NCBI RefSeq assembly: GCF_041346945.1
Contig: NZ_CP166850.1
Coordinates: 1,364,001-1,428,000 of the forward strand
Reading direction: 5' to 3'
Source of the DNA: Amycolatopsis sp. cg9
GTDB lineage: Bacteria > Actinomycetota > Actinomycetes > Mycobacteriales > Pseudonocardiaceae
DNA: 64,000 nt
Position 1 is the first letter of the stretch. The number at the start of each line of letters is the position of its first letter. Shown piece after piece: positions 26,203 to 34,035 of the stretch. The notes under the pieces are model-generated. The model did not search any database and was not told the origin of the DNA. It saw nothing but the letters and a program-made list of their open reading frames with translations. A program made the translations under genes and the position numbers.

Positions 26203-27051
26203 CTAGGCCTTCCGGGCCGACAGCACGGCGTCGTAAAGCTCCTTTTTGGACACCCCGGCCGCCTCCGCGACCTCCGCCGCCGCGGTCTTCAAGCGCTCGC
26301 CCGCCGAGACGCGGGACTGGACCTCGGTCACCAGGTCCGCCACCGAAACGTCCCGTGGCTCCGCACCCGAGAGGACCACCGTGATCTCCCCGCGCACGCC
26401 GTCGGCCGCCCAGGAAGCCAGCTCCGGGAGCGTCCCCCGCTTCACCTCTTCGTACGTCTTCGTCAGCTCCCGGCACACCGCGGCCCGCCGCGAGTCACCC
26501 AGCACCGAAGCCGCGTCCGCGAGCAGCGACGCCAGCCGGTGCGGGGACTCGAAGAACACCGCCGTCCGCGGCTCGTCGCGCAACGACGTCAGCCAGCGCG
26601 TGCGCTCGCCCGGCTTCCGCGGCGCGAACCCCTCGAAGCAGAACCGGTCGCACGGCAACCCGGACAAAGCGAGCGCCGTGGTCACCGCGGACGGACCGGG
26701 CAGGCACGTCACCGGCAGGTCCTCGGCGACGCACGCCGCGACCAGCCGGAAGCCCGGATCGGACACACTGGGCATCCCGGCGTCGGTCACCAGCACGACC
26801 GTCTCGCCCGCGCGTAACGATTCGAGCAGCTTCGGCAGGCGCGCCGTCTCGACGTCTTCGTAGAAGCTCACCACGCGGCCGCGCGGGGACACCTCCAGCG
26901 CGGCCGCCAGCGACTTCAGCCGCCGGGTGTCCTCCGCCGCGATGACGTCGGCTTCCGCCAGTGCTTCCGCCAGGCGGGGCGAGGCGTCGCGGACGTCGCC
27001 GAGCGGAGTCGCGGCGAGCACGAGACGACCGGGGAGCAGCGAGGGACTCAC
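26203..27051 (-). CDS. rsmI: 16S rRNA (cytidine1402-2'-O)-methyltransferase
   Basis: RsmI methylates the 2'-O of C1402 in the ribosomal P site, together with RsmH. The 282 residues show the tetrapyrrole-methylase fold: GRLVLAATPLGDVRDASPR, VIAAEDTRRLKSL, VVLVTDAGMPSVSDPGFRLV, CLPGPSAVTTALALSGLP and FFESPHRL. A C-terminal domain ends in VSKKELYDAVL. TAGGCT ends 6 nt before the GTG and there is no ribosome binding site. It is divergent from pmt with a 68-bp gap, the mycobacterial arrangement. Confidence 0.95.
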   Translation of the reverse strand: MSPSLLPGRLVLAATPLGDVRDASPRLAEALAEADVIAAEDTRRLKSLAAALEVSPRGRVVSFYEDVETARLPKLLESLRAGETVVLVTDAGMPSVSDPGFRLVAACVAEDLPVTCLPGPSAVTTALALSGLPCDRFCFEGFAPRKPGERTRWLTSLRDEPRTAVFFESPHRLASLLADAASVLGDSRRAAVCRELTKTYEEVKRGTLPELASWAADGVRGEITVVLSGAEPRDVSVADLVTEVQSRVSAGERLKTAAAEVAEAAGVSKKELYDAVLSARKA

Positions 27052-27057
27052 CCGGCC

Positions 27058-27063
27058 AGCCTA
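27058..27063 (-). promoter_or_regulatory. -10 box of a leaderless rsmI transcript
   Basis: TAGGCT is followed by GGCCGG and the GTG, almost identical to the ispE start region (TAGGCTGGTCGG-GTG). Confidence 0.5.
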
Positions 27064-27106
27064 GGCTGATCAGCGGATCCGGACGACGGACGCCCTGTCC
27101 CGCCCG

Positions 27107-27112
27107 TAGGAT
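27107..27112 (+). promoter_or_regulatory. -10 box of a leaderless pmt transcript
   Basis: TAGGAT is 7 nt before the GTG at 27120; the intervening CGCCCCC cannot serve as a ribosome binding site. It lies 43 bp from the divergent rsmI -10. Confidence 0.5.
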
Positions 27113-27119
27113 CGCCCCC

Positions 27120-28688
27120 GTGACCGCCGTGCTGACCCGTCCCGACGACGAAAGCGTCCGGCCGGACCCGGTCGAGGCGCTCCGGCCGCCGACCGACCGC
27201 GAAGTGACCCTGCTCGGCCGCGGCATGCCGACCGACCGGCTCCGCGGCTGGGTCGTCACCATCGTGCTGACCGTGATCGGCGGCATCGTCCGGCTGCAGA
27301 ACCTCGGCGTGCCGACCGACAAGGGCAGCCCGGTCTTCGACGAGAAGCACTACGTGCCGCAGGCCTGGCAGGTGCTGCGCAATGGCGGGTACGAGGACAA
27401 CTACGGCTACGAGCTGGTCGTCCACCCGCCGCTGGCGAAGCAGCTGATCGCGATCGGCGAGTGGCTGTTCGGCTACAACGGCTGGGGCTGGCGGATCATG
27501 CCCGCGCTGGCCGGCACGCTGATCGTGCTGCTGACCGTCCGCATCGCCCGTCGGCTCACCCGCTCCACGCTGCTCGGCGCCATCGCCGGCATCCTCGTGA
27601 TCAGCGACGGCGTGCTGCACCTGCAGTCGCGCATGGGCATGCTCGACATCTTCATCGCGCTGTTCGTGCTCGCCGCGTTCGCCTGCGTGCTCGCCGACCG
27701 CGACCAGGTCCGCGAGCGGCTCGCGACCGCGGTCCGCGAAGGCTGGGTCAACGAGTCGGTGTGGGGCCCGAAGCTCGGGTTCCGCTGGTGGCGGTTCGCG
27801 ACCGGCCTGATGATCGGGCTGACCTTCGGCGTCAAGTGGTCGGCGCTGTACTACATCGTCGCGTTCGGACTGCTCACCGTCTTCTTCGACGTCGCGGCGC
27901 GGCGCGCGGCCGGCGTCGAGCGGCCCTGGCTGGGCACGATCCGCCGGGACGTGCTGCCCGCGCTGTGGGCGATCCTGGTCGTCCCGTTCCTCATGTACTT
28001 CGCCGCGTACTGGGCGTGGTTCGCCAGCGAAACCGCCACCGACCGGCACTACACGGAGATCAAGGACATCGCGCCGGGCTTCTTCGCGTGGGTCCCGCCG
28101 GCGCTGCGCTCGCTCGCCGACTACACCGGGAACGTCCTGCACTTCCACGAAACGCTGGTCACGCCCAAGGACAACCCGCACCCGTGGGAGTCGAAGCCGT
28201 GGACGTGGCCGATGGGCCTGCGCCCGATGCTCTACAGCTACAACGGCGAGGCCACCGGCTGCGGCGAGTCCCGCTGCATCAGCGCGACGATGCTGATCGG
28301 CACGCCGGCGATGTGGTGGGCGGCGATCCCGATGCTCGGCTGGGCGGCCTGGCGCTCGATCTTCCGCGCGGACTGGCGCTACGCGGCCGTGCTGGTCGGC
28401 TACCTCGGCGGGTACGTCTTCTGGTTCACCAACATCGACCGCCAGATGTACTTCTTCTACGCGACGCCGCTGGCCGCGTTCCTGGTGCTGGGGCTGACGT
28501 TGTGCCTCGGCCAGATCCTCGGCAGCGCGCGGCGCGGGTTCGAGAGACGCGGGACCGGTCTGCTCGTCGTGTCGCTGTACGTCGGGCTGGTGGTGGCGAA
28601 CTTCGCCTGGCTGTGGCCGATCCTGAACGGCATCGCGATCACGAACGGCCAGTGGGAAGCCGAGCGCTGGCTGCCCTCCTGGCGGTAG
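27120..28688 (+). CDS. pmt: Dolichyl/polyprenyl-phosphate-mannose-protein mannosyltransferase
   Basis: A 522-residue membrane GT39 enzyme that transfers mannose from polyprenyl-phosphomannose to Ser/Thr of proteins exported by Sec. The first extracytoplasmic loop has SPVFDEKHYVPQAWQVL with the catalytic DE, then VVHPPLAKQLI. About ten membrane helices follow, and TNIDRQMYFFYATPLAAF lies near the end. It matches Rv1002c in position and type, directly divergent from rsmI. The GTG at 27120 fits a leaderless start. An upstream in-frame extension crosses the rsmI coding strand and is excluded. Confidence 0.93.
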   Translation: MTAVLTRPDDESVRPDPVEALRPPTDREVTLLGRGMPTDRLRGWVVTIVLTVIGGIVRLQNLGVPTDKGSPVFDEKHYVPQAWQVLRNGGYEDNYGYELVVHPPLAKQLIAIGEWLFGYNGWGWRIMPALAGTLIVLLTVRIARRLTRSTLLGAIAGILVISDGVLHLQSRMGMLDIFIALFVLAAFACVLADRDQVRERLATAVREGWVNESVWGPKLGFRWWRFATGLMIGLTFGVKWSALYYIVAFGLLTVFFDVAARRAAGVERPWLGTIRRDVLPALWAILVVPFLMYFAAYWAWFASETATDRHYTEIKDIAPGFFAWVPPALRSLADYTGNVLHFHETLVTPKDNPHPWESKPWTWPMGLRPMLYSYNGEATGCGESRCISATMLIGTPAMWWAAIPMLGWAAWRSIFRADWRYAAVLVGYLGGYVFWFTNIDRQMYFFYATPLAAFLVLGLTLCLGQILGSARRGFERRGTGLLVVSLYVGLVVANFAWLWPILNGIAITNGQWEAERWLPSWR

Positions 28689-28702
28689 TCACCCCCAAAG
28701 CA

Positions 28703-28781
28703 CCCCAATGTGGCGTTGGTTGCGTCCAACGCACCGAACGCCACATTGGGTGCGCTGGACGCACCGAACGCCACATTGGGG
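28703..28781. terminator. Repeat-rich bidirectional terminator
   Basis: CCCCAATGTGGCGTT (28703-28717) is complementary to 28767-28781 over 15 bp and to 28737-28750 over 14 bp. The 20-mer GCACCGAACGCCACATTGGG occurs twice, at 28731-28750 and 28761-28780, so one left arm can pair with either of two right arms. A small TGCGT/ACGCA hairpin at 28721-28733 lies in the loop. It separates the convergent pmt and araC genes. Confidence 0.75.
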
Positions 28782-28800
28782 CGCTTGGGGCCGTCGGGGG

Positions 28801-29541
28801 TCACCCCGCGAAGTAGGCCCCCGGTGTGACCCCGACGGCCCGCCGGAAGGCCGCGACGAACGCGCTCGCCGAGCTGTAGCCAACGCGGTACGCCACCGTC
28901 TCCAGCGGCGTGCCCTGGGCCAGCAGCGGCAGTGACGCCCGCAGCCGCACCTGGGTGCGCCACGTGCCGAACGGCATCCGGCACTCGCCCGCGAACACCC
29001 GCGCCAGCGTCCGTTCCGAGGCGCCGACCGCCCGGCCGAACTCGGCGAGCGTGCGGGGGTCGGCCGGGTTCGCCAGCAGCACGCGCTCGACGTCGCGGGC
29101 GCGCGGGTCGGTGAGCGCGGGCACCGCGATCGGCACCACGTCGAGCGGTTCCAGCAGGTCGAACGCCACCGCTTCGGCCCGCACCCGCGCGGCCGGCGCG
29201 ACGCCGTCGCCGGTCAGGTACTCCAGGAGCTCGCGCAGCAGCGGCCGGACGACGACCATCCGCGGCGACCGCCACGACACCGGCGACAGCGCCGGGTCGG
29301 CGTAGATGCCGCGCAGCGCCGCCCGGCCGAGCGCGCCGGTGCGGTGCCGGACGCCGGCGGGCACCCACAGCGCCCGGGTCGGCGGCAGCACCCAGCCCGC
29401 GTCCCCCGACTTGACCGCGACGACCCCGCGCGCGGACCAGACCAGCTGGTGCGCCGGGTGTTCGTGCCAGGGGAACCAGGTGCCGGCGGGCAGGTCGAAC
29501 TCGCCGAGCAGCATGGCGCTGGATTGGCCGATGAGCGACAT
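28801..29541 (-). CDS. AraC-family transcriptional regulator with N-terminal cupin
   Basis: A 246-residue regulator. The N-terminal half is a cupin sensor (LPAGTWFPWHEHPAHQLVW, WVLPPTRALWVPAGVRH). The C-terminal half has two AraC helix-turn-helices, RTLAEFGRAVGASERTLARVF and TPLETVAYRVGYSSASAFVAAFRRAVG, ending TPGAYF. It is divergent from a methyltransferase gene with only 55 bp between, so it probably controls that gene and itself. TACGCT lies 8 nt before its ATG. The inducer is unknown. Confidence 0.9.
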   Translation of the reverse strand: MSLIGQSSAMLLGEFDLPAGTWFPWHEHPAHQLVWSARGVVAVKSGDAGWVLPPTRALWVPAGVRHRTGALGRAALRGIYADPALSPVSWRSPRMVVVRPLLRELLEYLTGDGVAPAARVRAEAVAFDLLEPLDVVPIAVPALTDPRARDVERVLLANPADPRTLAEFGRAVGASERTLARVFAGECRMPFGTWRTQVRLRASLPLLAQGTPLETVAYRVGYSSASAFVAAFRRAVGVTPGAYFAG

Positions 29542-29549
29542 CGGTTGGC

Positions 29550-29589
29550 AGCGTATCGGCTACCGGCCACGACGGCGGCTCCCTACCGT
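29550..29589. promoter_or_regulatory. Back-to-back promoters of araC and the methyltransferase
   Basis: Leftward TACGCT (29555-29550) lies 8 nt before the araC ATG, and rightward TACCGT (29584-29589) lies 7 nt before the methyltransferase ATG. Both messages would be leaderless, and their -35 regions would overlap. Confidence 0.4.
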
Positions 29590-29596
29590 CGGGGGC

Positions 29597-30166
29597 ATGC
29601 CGATGAACCTGATCCACCGCAAGCTCTGCAGCTCCGCGAAGTGGGCGGACACCGTCGAGGAACGCCTGACGCCGTGGCTGGCTCGGTACGATCTGGGCGA
29701 CGACGTCCTCGAGATCGGCCCCGGCTTCGGCGCCACCACGAAGGTGCTGCTCGACGCCGTGCCGAAGCTGACCGTCCTGGAAATCGACCCCGCCTCGACC
29801 GAACTGCTGCGCGCGAAGTTCGGCGACCGCGCCGGCGTCGTCGAGGGCAGCGGCGCGGAGATGCCGTTCGACACCGGCCGTTTCTCCGCGGTCGTCTGCT
29901 TCACGATGCTCCACCACGTCCCGACCACGCGGCTCCAGGACGCGATCTTCGCCGAGGCGGCGCGGGTGCTGCGCCCGGGCGGACGCTACTGCGGCAGCGA
30001 CAGCCAGCTCAGCTTCCGCTTCCGCCTGCTGCACATCGGCGACACGATGAACGTCCTCGACGCGGCGGCGCTGCCGGGCCGGCTGGCGCGGGCGGGCTTC
30101 GAGCAGGTCGAGGTGCAGGCCCGCCCGAAGGAGATCGTGACCTTCTCGGCGATCAAGCCCGGCTAG
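29597..30166 (+). CDS. Class I SAM-dependent methyltransferase
   Basis: A 189-residue small-molecule type methyltransferase. The SAM-binding motif I is DVLEIGPGFGATT near residue 37, motif II LEIDPASTELL, and then AVVCFTMLHHVP and LRPGGRYCGSDSQ. The acceptor is not predictable. The ATG at 29597 begins the conserved region; the longer frame upstream is antisense to araC. It is divergent from the AraC regulator, which suggests a regulator/target pair, and it overlaps the convergent kinase gene by 4 bp. Confidence 0.85.
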   Translation: MPMNLIHRKLCSSAKWADTVEERLTPWLARYDLGDDVLEIGPGFGATTKVLLDAVPKLTVLEIDPASTELLRAKFGDRAGVVEGSGAEMPFDTGRFSAVVCFTMLHHVPTTRLQDAIFAEAARVLRPGGRYCGSDSQLSFRFRLLHIGDTMNVLDAAALPGRLARAGFEQVEVQARPKEIVTFSAIKPG

Positions 30167-31944
30167 CGGTGGTGCGGCTGCCGCGGCACCACCCGGGTCA
30201 CCGGGCCGTCCGCGGACTTGCCCGCCCGCGACAGCCAGCCCTCGACCTCGCGGCGCACCGAGTTCAACGTCGGACGGCGGCGCGGCTCGGGGTCCAGCGA
30301 CGCCGCCAGCAGACGGGCGTGCGCGCTCCGCTGAGGCAGCCGCGAAACCGGCTCCGCGCGGGCCGCCGCCATCAGGGCCGCCATCGGGGTCTCGCGCGTG
30401 CCGCGCGGGGGCTGGCCGGACAGCGCGTAGCTGATCGTCGCCGCCAGCTGCCACGCGTCGGACGCCGGGGAGGCCGCCGCGCCCATGGCCTGCTCCGGGG
30501 CGACGAAGTCGGGCGTGCCGATCATCATGCCGGTGGCCGTCATCTTCGAATCGCCCTGGCTGCGGGCGATGCCGAAGTCGATCAGGTGGGCCAGGCCGCT
30601 CGGGTCCAGTACGACGTTCGACGGCTTGATGTCGCGGTGCAGGACGCCCTTCTCGTGCGCCGCCGCCAGCGCGCCCGCCATCGTCGCCCACAGGCGGCCG
30701 GCCGCGACGTCGTCCAGCGGACCCTGGCCGTCGACCAGCTCGGCCAGCGGGCGGCCTTCGAGGTACTCCATGACCAGCGCGAGGCCGTCCGGCTCCTCGG
30801 CGAGGTCGTACACCTTGACGCAGTTCGGGTGGCTGACCACGGCCAGCGCGCGGGCCTCGCGCTGCATGCGCTCGGCCGTGTCGCGGTCCGGCGCGTGCGC
30901 GATCTTCAGCGCGACCGTGCGGTTCAGCTGGGTGTCGACGGCCTGCCAGACCGTGCCGAAGCCGCCCGCGCCGAGCTGCTTGACGCGCCGGTAGCGGCTG
31001 CCGCCGGCGTTGCGCGAGCCGGGCGGCGGCGGGATCGGCCCGGGGGCCGCGGCGAGCGCACCGGCCATCGGCGGGGGTTCGGGGGCCGACGCCAGCGCCG
31101 TCTTCGGGTACGGCTTGTTGACCGGCGGGGGCGGCGGCGGAGGCGGGGTCGGGCGGGGCTGCACCTGGGACGCGGCAGGCGGCGGCGGCCGGTACGGCTC
31201 CGGTTCGCGGCGCGGCGGCGCGTCCGAGCGGTTGATCACCGACCACGGCGGTGGCCCGACCATCGCGACCGGGATCAGCCCCAGCACGCTGAACGGCAGG
31301 AACCCGAGCCAGAAGTGCAGCGCGGTGTTCGCCTCCATGCCGACGCTGAACGCGAGCATCGCGGCGAACGGGATCCAGATGAACCGGGACGGCCACTTCG
31401 GGCCGCGGCGGAAGGCCGTGCGGCCCTGCAGGATGACGAACAGCAGCGAGCCGGCCGGCAGCAGGATGAACGCGGCCACGTAGACGAAGGTCGGCAGCGC
31501 CGCGTTGTTCTTGTAGAACAGCACCTCGTAGACGTTCGGGCCGCCGCCCAGGTACTCCTTCTGCGTGTCCACCCAGCAGGAGCCGCTCGCCAGCGTCGCG
31601 GCCTCCGCGCGGGGCAGTCCGGACTTCGTGCCCGCCCGCTCGGCCCGGAAGACGCCGGACACGCCGTTGGACAGCAGCCACGGCAGGATCAGCGCGCTGA
31701 CCAGGCCGATCGCCCCGAACACCGACAGCGTCGTGGCGTCGTAGCGGTTGCCGGTGCCCTTGCGGATGATCGCCACCGCCAGCGCGCCGATCGGCGGGAG
31801 CAGCGCGACGAGCGCGCCGGCCGCACTCGTGGCCCAGACCCAGTCGCCGGGGCAGAAGCCCGGGCCGAACAAGGAATGGGCTAGCGAGAGCAACGCGCTC
31901 GCGAGTCCGTTCACCGCCGGGCTCCCCTCACTGTCCGTGTTCAC
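30163..31944 (-). CDS. Membrane Ser/Thr protein kinase with C-terminal kinase domain
   Basis: A 593-residue protein with inverted topology. The first 230 residues hold about five hydrophobic segments (for example AAGALVALLPPIGALAVAII, VFGAIGLVSALILPWLL, FVYVAAFILLPAGSLLFVIL). Residues about 240-320 are a proline-rich linker with a run of prolines. The kinase domain follows from about 325: LGAGGFGTVW, VALKIA, HRDIKPSNVVLD, DFGIARS and TPDFVAPEQ, all catalytic residues present. Most actinobacterial PknB-like kinases have the kinase at the N-terminus and a single helix after it, so this order is unusual. There is no PASTA domain. Its start is GTG at 31944. Confidence 0.88.
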   Translation of the reverse strand: MNTDSEGSPAVNGLASALLSLAHSLFGPGFCPGDWVWATSAAGALVALLPPIGALAVAIIRKGTGNRYDATTLSVFGAIGLVSALILPWLLSNGVSGVFRAERAGTKSGLPRAEAATLASGSCWVDTQKEYLGGGPNVYEVLFYKNNAALPTFVYVAAFILLPAGSLLFVILQGRTAFRRGPKWPSRFIWIPFAAMLAFSVGMEANTALHFWLGFLPFSVLGLIPVAMVGPPPWSVINRSDAPPRREPEPYRPPPPAASQVQPRPTPPPPPPPPVNKPYPKTALASAPEPPPMAGALAAAPGPIPPPPGSRNAGGSRYRRVKQLGAGGFGTVWQAVDTQLNRTVALKIAHAPDRDTAERMQREARALAVVSHPNCVKVYDLAEEPDGLALVMEYLEGRPLAELVDGQGPLDDVAAGRLWATMAGALAAAHEKGVLHRDIKPSNVVLDPSGLAHLIDFGIARSQGDSKMTATGMMIGTPDFVAPEQAMGAAASPASDAWQLAATISYALSGQPPRGTRETPMAALMAAARAEPVSRLPQRSAHARLLAASLDPEPRRRPTLNSVRREVEGWLSRAGKSADGPVTRVVPRQPHHR

Positions 31945-32098
31945 TTCGTACCGCGACGCGGCGTTTTCCCGCAGTCCAGCTTAGGACGCAGCCGGCCGCC
32001 GTTGGGTTGCCGGGTCTTCAGGGTGCACGGAATCCGGCGAGCCCGCCGCTCCCGCGCCATGATGGGGTCCGGCGGACGTTCGACGCGAAGGAGCGGCA

Positions 32099-33970
32099 AT
32101 GGGCGCGTACTCCGAGGCCTACCGGCTCAGCTTGCGGGACCCGGAGGCGTTCTGGCTGGCCGCGGCCGGGTCGATCAGCTGGACGAAGCCCCCTGAGCGG
32201 GCGCTGGACAGCTCGAACCCACCCTTCTTCCGGTGGTTCCCGGGCGCCGAGCTGAACACCTCCTACAACGCGCTGGACCGGCACGTCGAGGCCGGGCGCG
32301 GGGGTCAGGCCGCACTGATCTGGGACTCTCCCGTGACCGGACGGCAACGCACCTACACCTACGAAGAACTGCGGGACACAGTCGCGCGCTTCGCCGGCGC
32401 GCTGCGCTCGCTGGGGGTCACGAAGGGTGACCGGGTGATCGTCTACCTGCCGATGGTGCCGGAGGCGGCGATCGCGATGCTGGCCTGCGCGCGGATCGGC
32501 GCGGTGCACTCGGTGGTCTTCGGCGGGTTCGCGCCCAAGGAGCTGGCGGCGCGGATCGAGGACGCCAAGCCCAAGGTGATCCTGGCGGCGTCCTGCGGCA
32601 TCGAGCCGACGCGGGTGGTCGAGTACCAGCCGATCATCCAGGCCGCGCTCGGGATGACCGAGCACCAGCCGGACCACGTCGTCGTGCTGCAGCGCGAGCA
32701 GGCTCCGGCCACGCTGACCGGGCGCGAGCGGGACTGGCGCGAGCTGGCGGCGAGCGCCGACCCGGCCGACCCGGTGCCGGTCGCGGCCACCGACCCGCTG
32801 TACATCCTCTACACGTCCGGGACGACCGGGAAGCCGAAGGGCGTCGTGCGCGACACCGGCGGCCACGCGGTCGCGCTCGCGTACTCGATGGACGCGGTCT
32901 ACGACGTCCACGCCGGCGACGTCTGGTGGACGGCCTCCGACGTCGGCTGGGTCGTCGGGCACTCCTACATCGTCTACGCGCCGCTGCTGGTCGGCGCCAC
33001 GACGGTGGTGTACGAAGGCAAGCCGGTCGGCACCCCGGACGCGGGCGCGTTCTGGCGGGTCATCGCCGAGCACGGCGTCCAGGCGCTGTTCACCGCGCCG
33101 ACCGCGCTGCGGGCCGTCAAGAAGGTCGACCCGGACGCCCGCGAGCTGGCGAAGTACGACCTGAAGGCGTTCAAGACGCTGTTCATGGCCGGCGAGCGGC
33201 TCGACCCGGAGACCCTCCACTGGGCGCACGACAAGCTCGGCGTGCCGGTGATCGACCACTGGTGGCAGACCGAGACCGGCTGGCCGATCGCCGCGAACCC
33301 GCGCGGCCTGGAGCCGATGGCGGTCAAGGCCGGGTCCGCGACCAAGCCGGTGCCCGGCTGGGACGTCCGGATCCTCGACCAGGCGGGCGAGGAGCTGCCG
33401 GCCGGCCGCGAAGGCGCCATCACGGTGCGGCTGCCGCTGCCGCCGGGATCGCTGCCGACGCTGTGGGGCGATGACGAGCGCTACCGCGAGGCCTACCTGT
33501 CCCGCTACGACGGCCACTACCTGACCGGCGACTCCGGCTACGTCGACGAAGACGGCTACCTGTTCGTCATGGGCCGCACCGACGACGTCATCAACGTCGC
33601 CGGGCACCGGCTGTCCACCGGGTCGATGGAGGCGGTGCTGGCTTCGCACCCGGCGGTGGCCGAGTGCGCCGTGATCGGCGTCGCCGACCAGCTCAAGGGC
33701 CAGCTGCCCCGCGGGTTCGTGGTGCTGAAGGCGGGGGCGGACATCGCGCCGGAGCAGCTGCGGGACGAGCTGGTGGCGATGGTGCGCCGGGACATCGGGC
33801 CGGTCGCCGCGTTCCGCGATGTGTCCATTGTGGACGCGCTGCCGAAGACGCGGTCGGGCAAGATCCTGCGCAAGACCATGCGCGCGATCGCCGACGGCCG
33901 CGACGAGGCCGTGCCCTCCACCATCGAAGACCCGGGCGTGCTGGAGGCCATCCGGCAGGCCCTTCGTTAA
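32099..33970 (+). CDS. Propionyl/acetyl-CoA synthetase (ACS family, PrpE-like)
   Basis: A 623-residue AMP-forming acyl-CoA synthetase. ILYTSGTTGKPKGVVRDTGGH is the P-loop, DHWWQTETGWPI the A5 motif, GRTDDVINVAGHRLSTG A8, and LPKTRSGKILRKTMR holds the catalytic and acetylatable lysine. Length and the VFGGFAPKELAARIEDA segment match ACS and PrpE; VVRDTGGHAVAL is more like propionyl-CoA synthetases than acetyl-CoA synthetases. AAGGAG lies 5 nt before the ATG. Sirtuin-reversible lysine acetylation at the RSGK site is the usual control in this family. Substrate preference is inferred. Confidence 0.9.
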   Translation: MGAYSEAYRLSLRDPEAFWLAAAGSISWTKPPERALDSSNPPFFRWFPGAELNTSYNALDRHVEAGRGGQAALIWDSPVTGRQRTYTYEELRDTVARFAGALRSLGVTKGDRVIVYLPMVPEAAIAMLACARIGAVHSVVFGGFAPKELAARIEDAKPKVILAASCGIEPTRVVEYQPIIQAALGMTEHQPDHVVVLQREQAPATLTGRERDWRELAASADPADPVPVAATDPLYILYTSGTTGKPKGVVRDTGGHAVALAYSMDAVYDVHAGDVWWTASDVGWVVGHSYIVYAPLLVGATTVVYEGKPVGTPDAGAFWRVIAEHGVQALFTAPTALRAVKKVDPDARELAKYDLKAFKTLFMAGERLDPETLHWAHDKLGVPVIDHWWQTETGWPIAANPRGLEPMAVKAGSATKPVPGWDVRILDQAGEELPAGREGAITVRLPLPPGSLPTLWGDDERYREAYLSRYDGHYLTGDSGYVDEDGYLFVMGRTDDVINVAGHRLSTGSMEAVLASHPAVAECAVIGVADQLKGQLPRGFVVLKAGADIAPEQLRDELVAMVRRDIGPVAAFRDVSIVDALPKTRSGKILRKTMRAIADGRDEAVPSTIEDPGVLEAIRQALR

Positions 33971-34035
33971 GAGTTGTTCCAAATGCTCCGGCTGGTCTGT
34001 ACCTTTGGGTGGAGTCCCCGACCGGAGGTGCCCTG

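Noticed and set aside
28731..28780. Possible CRISPR-like repeats
   Set aside because: Only two copies of a 20-bp repeat, with a 10-bp gap, no further units and no cas genes. The element fits a terminator.
28457..31681. A 1074-codon open frame on the minus strand across pmt, araC, the methyltransferase and the kinase
   Set aside because: It is a high-GC shadow: it crosses four genes with clear domains and its translation is Arg- and Pro-rich low-complexity sequence.
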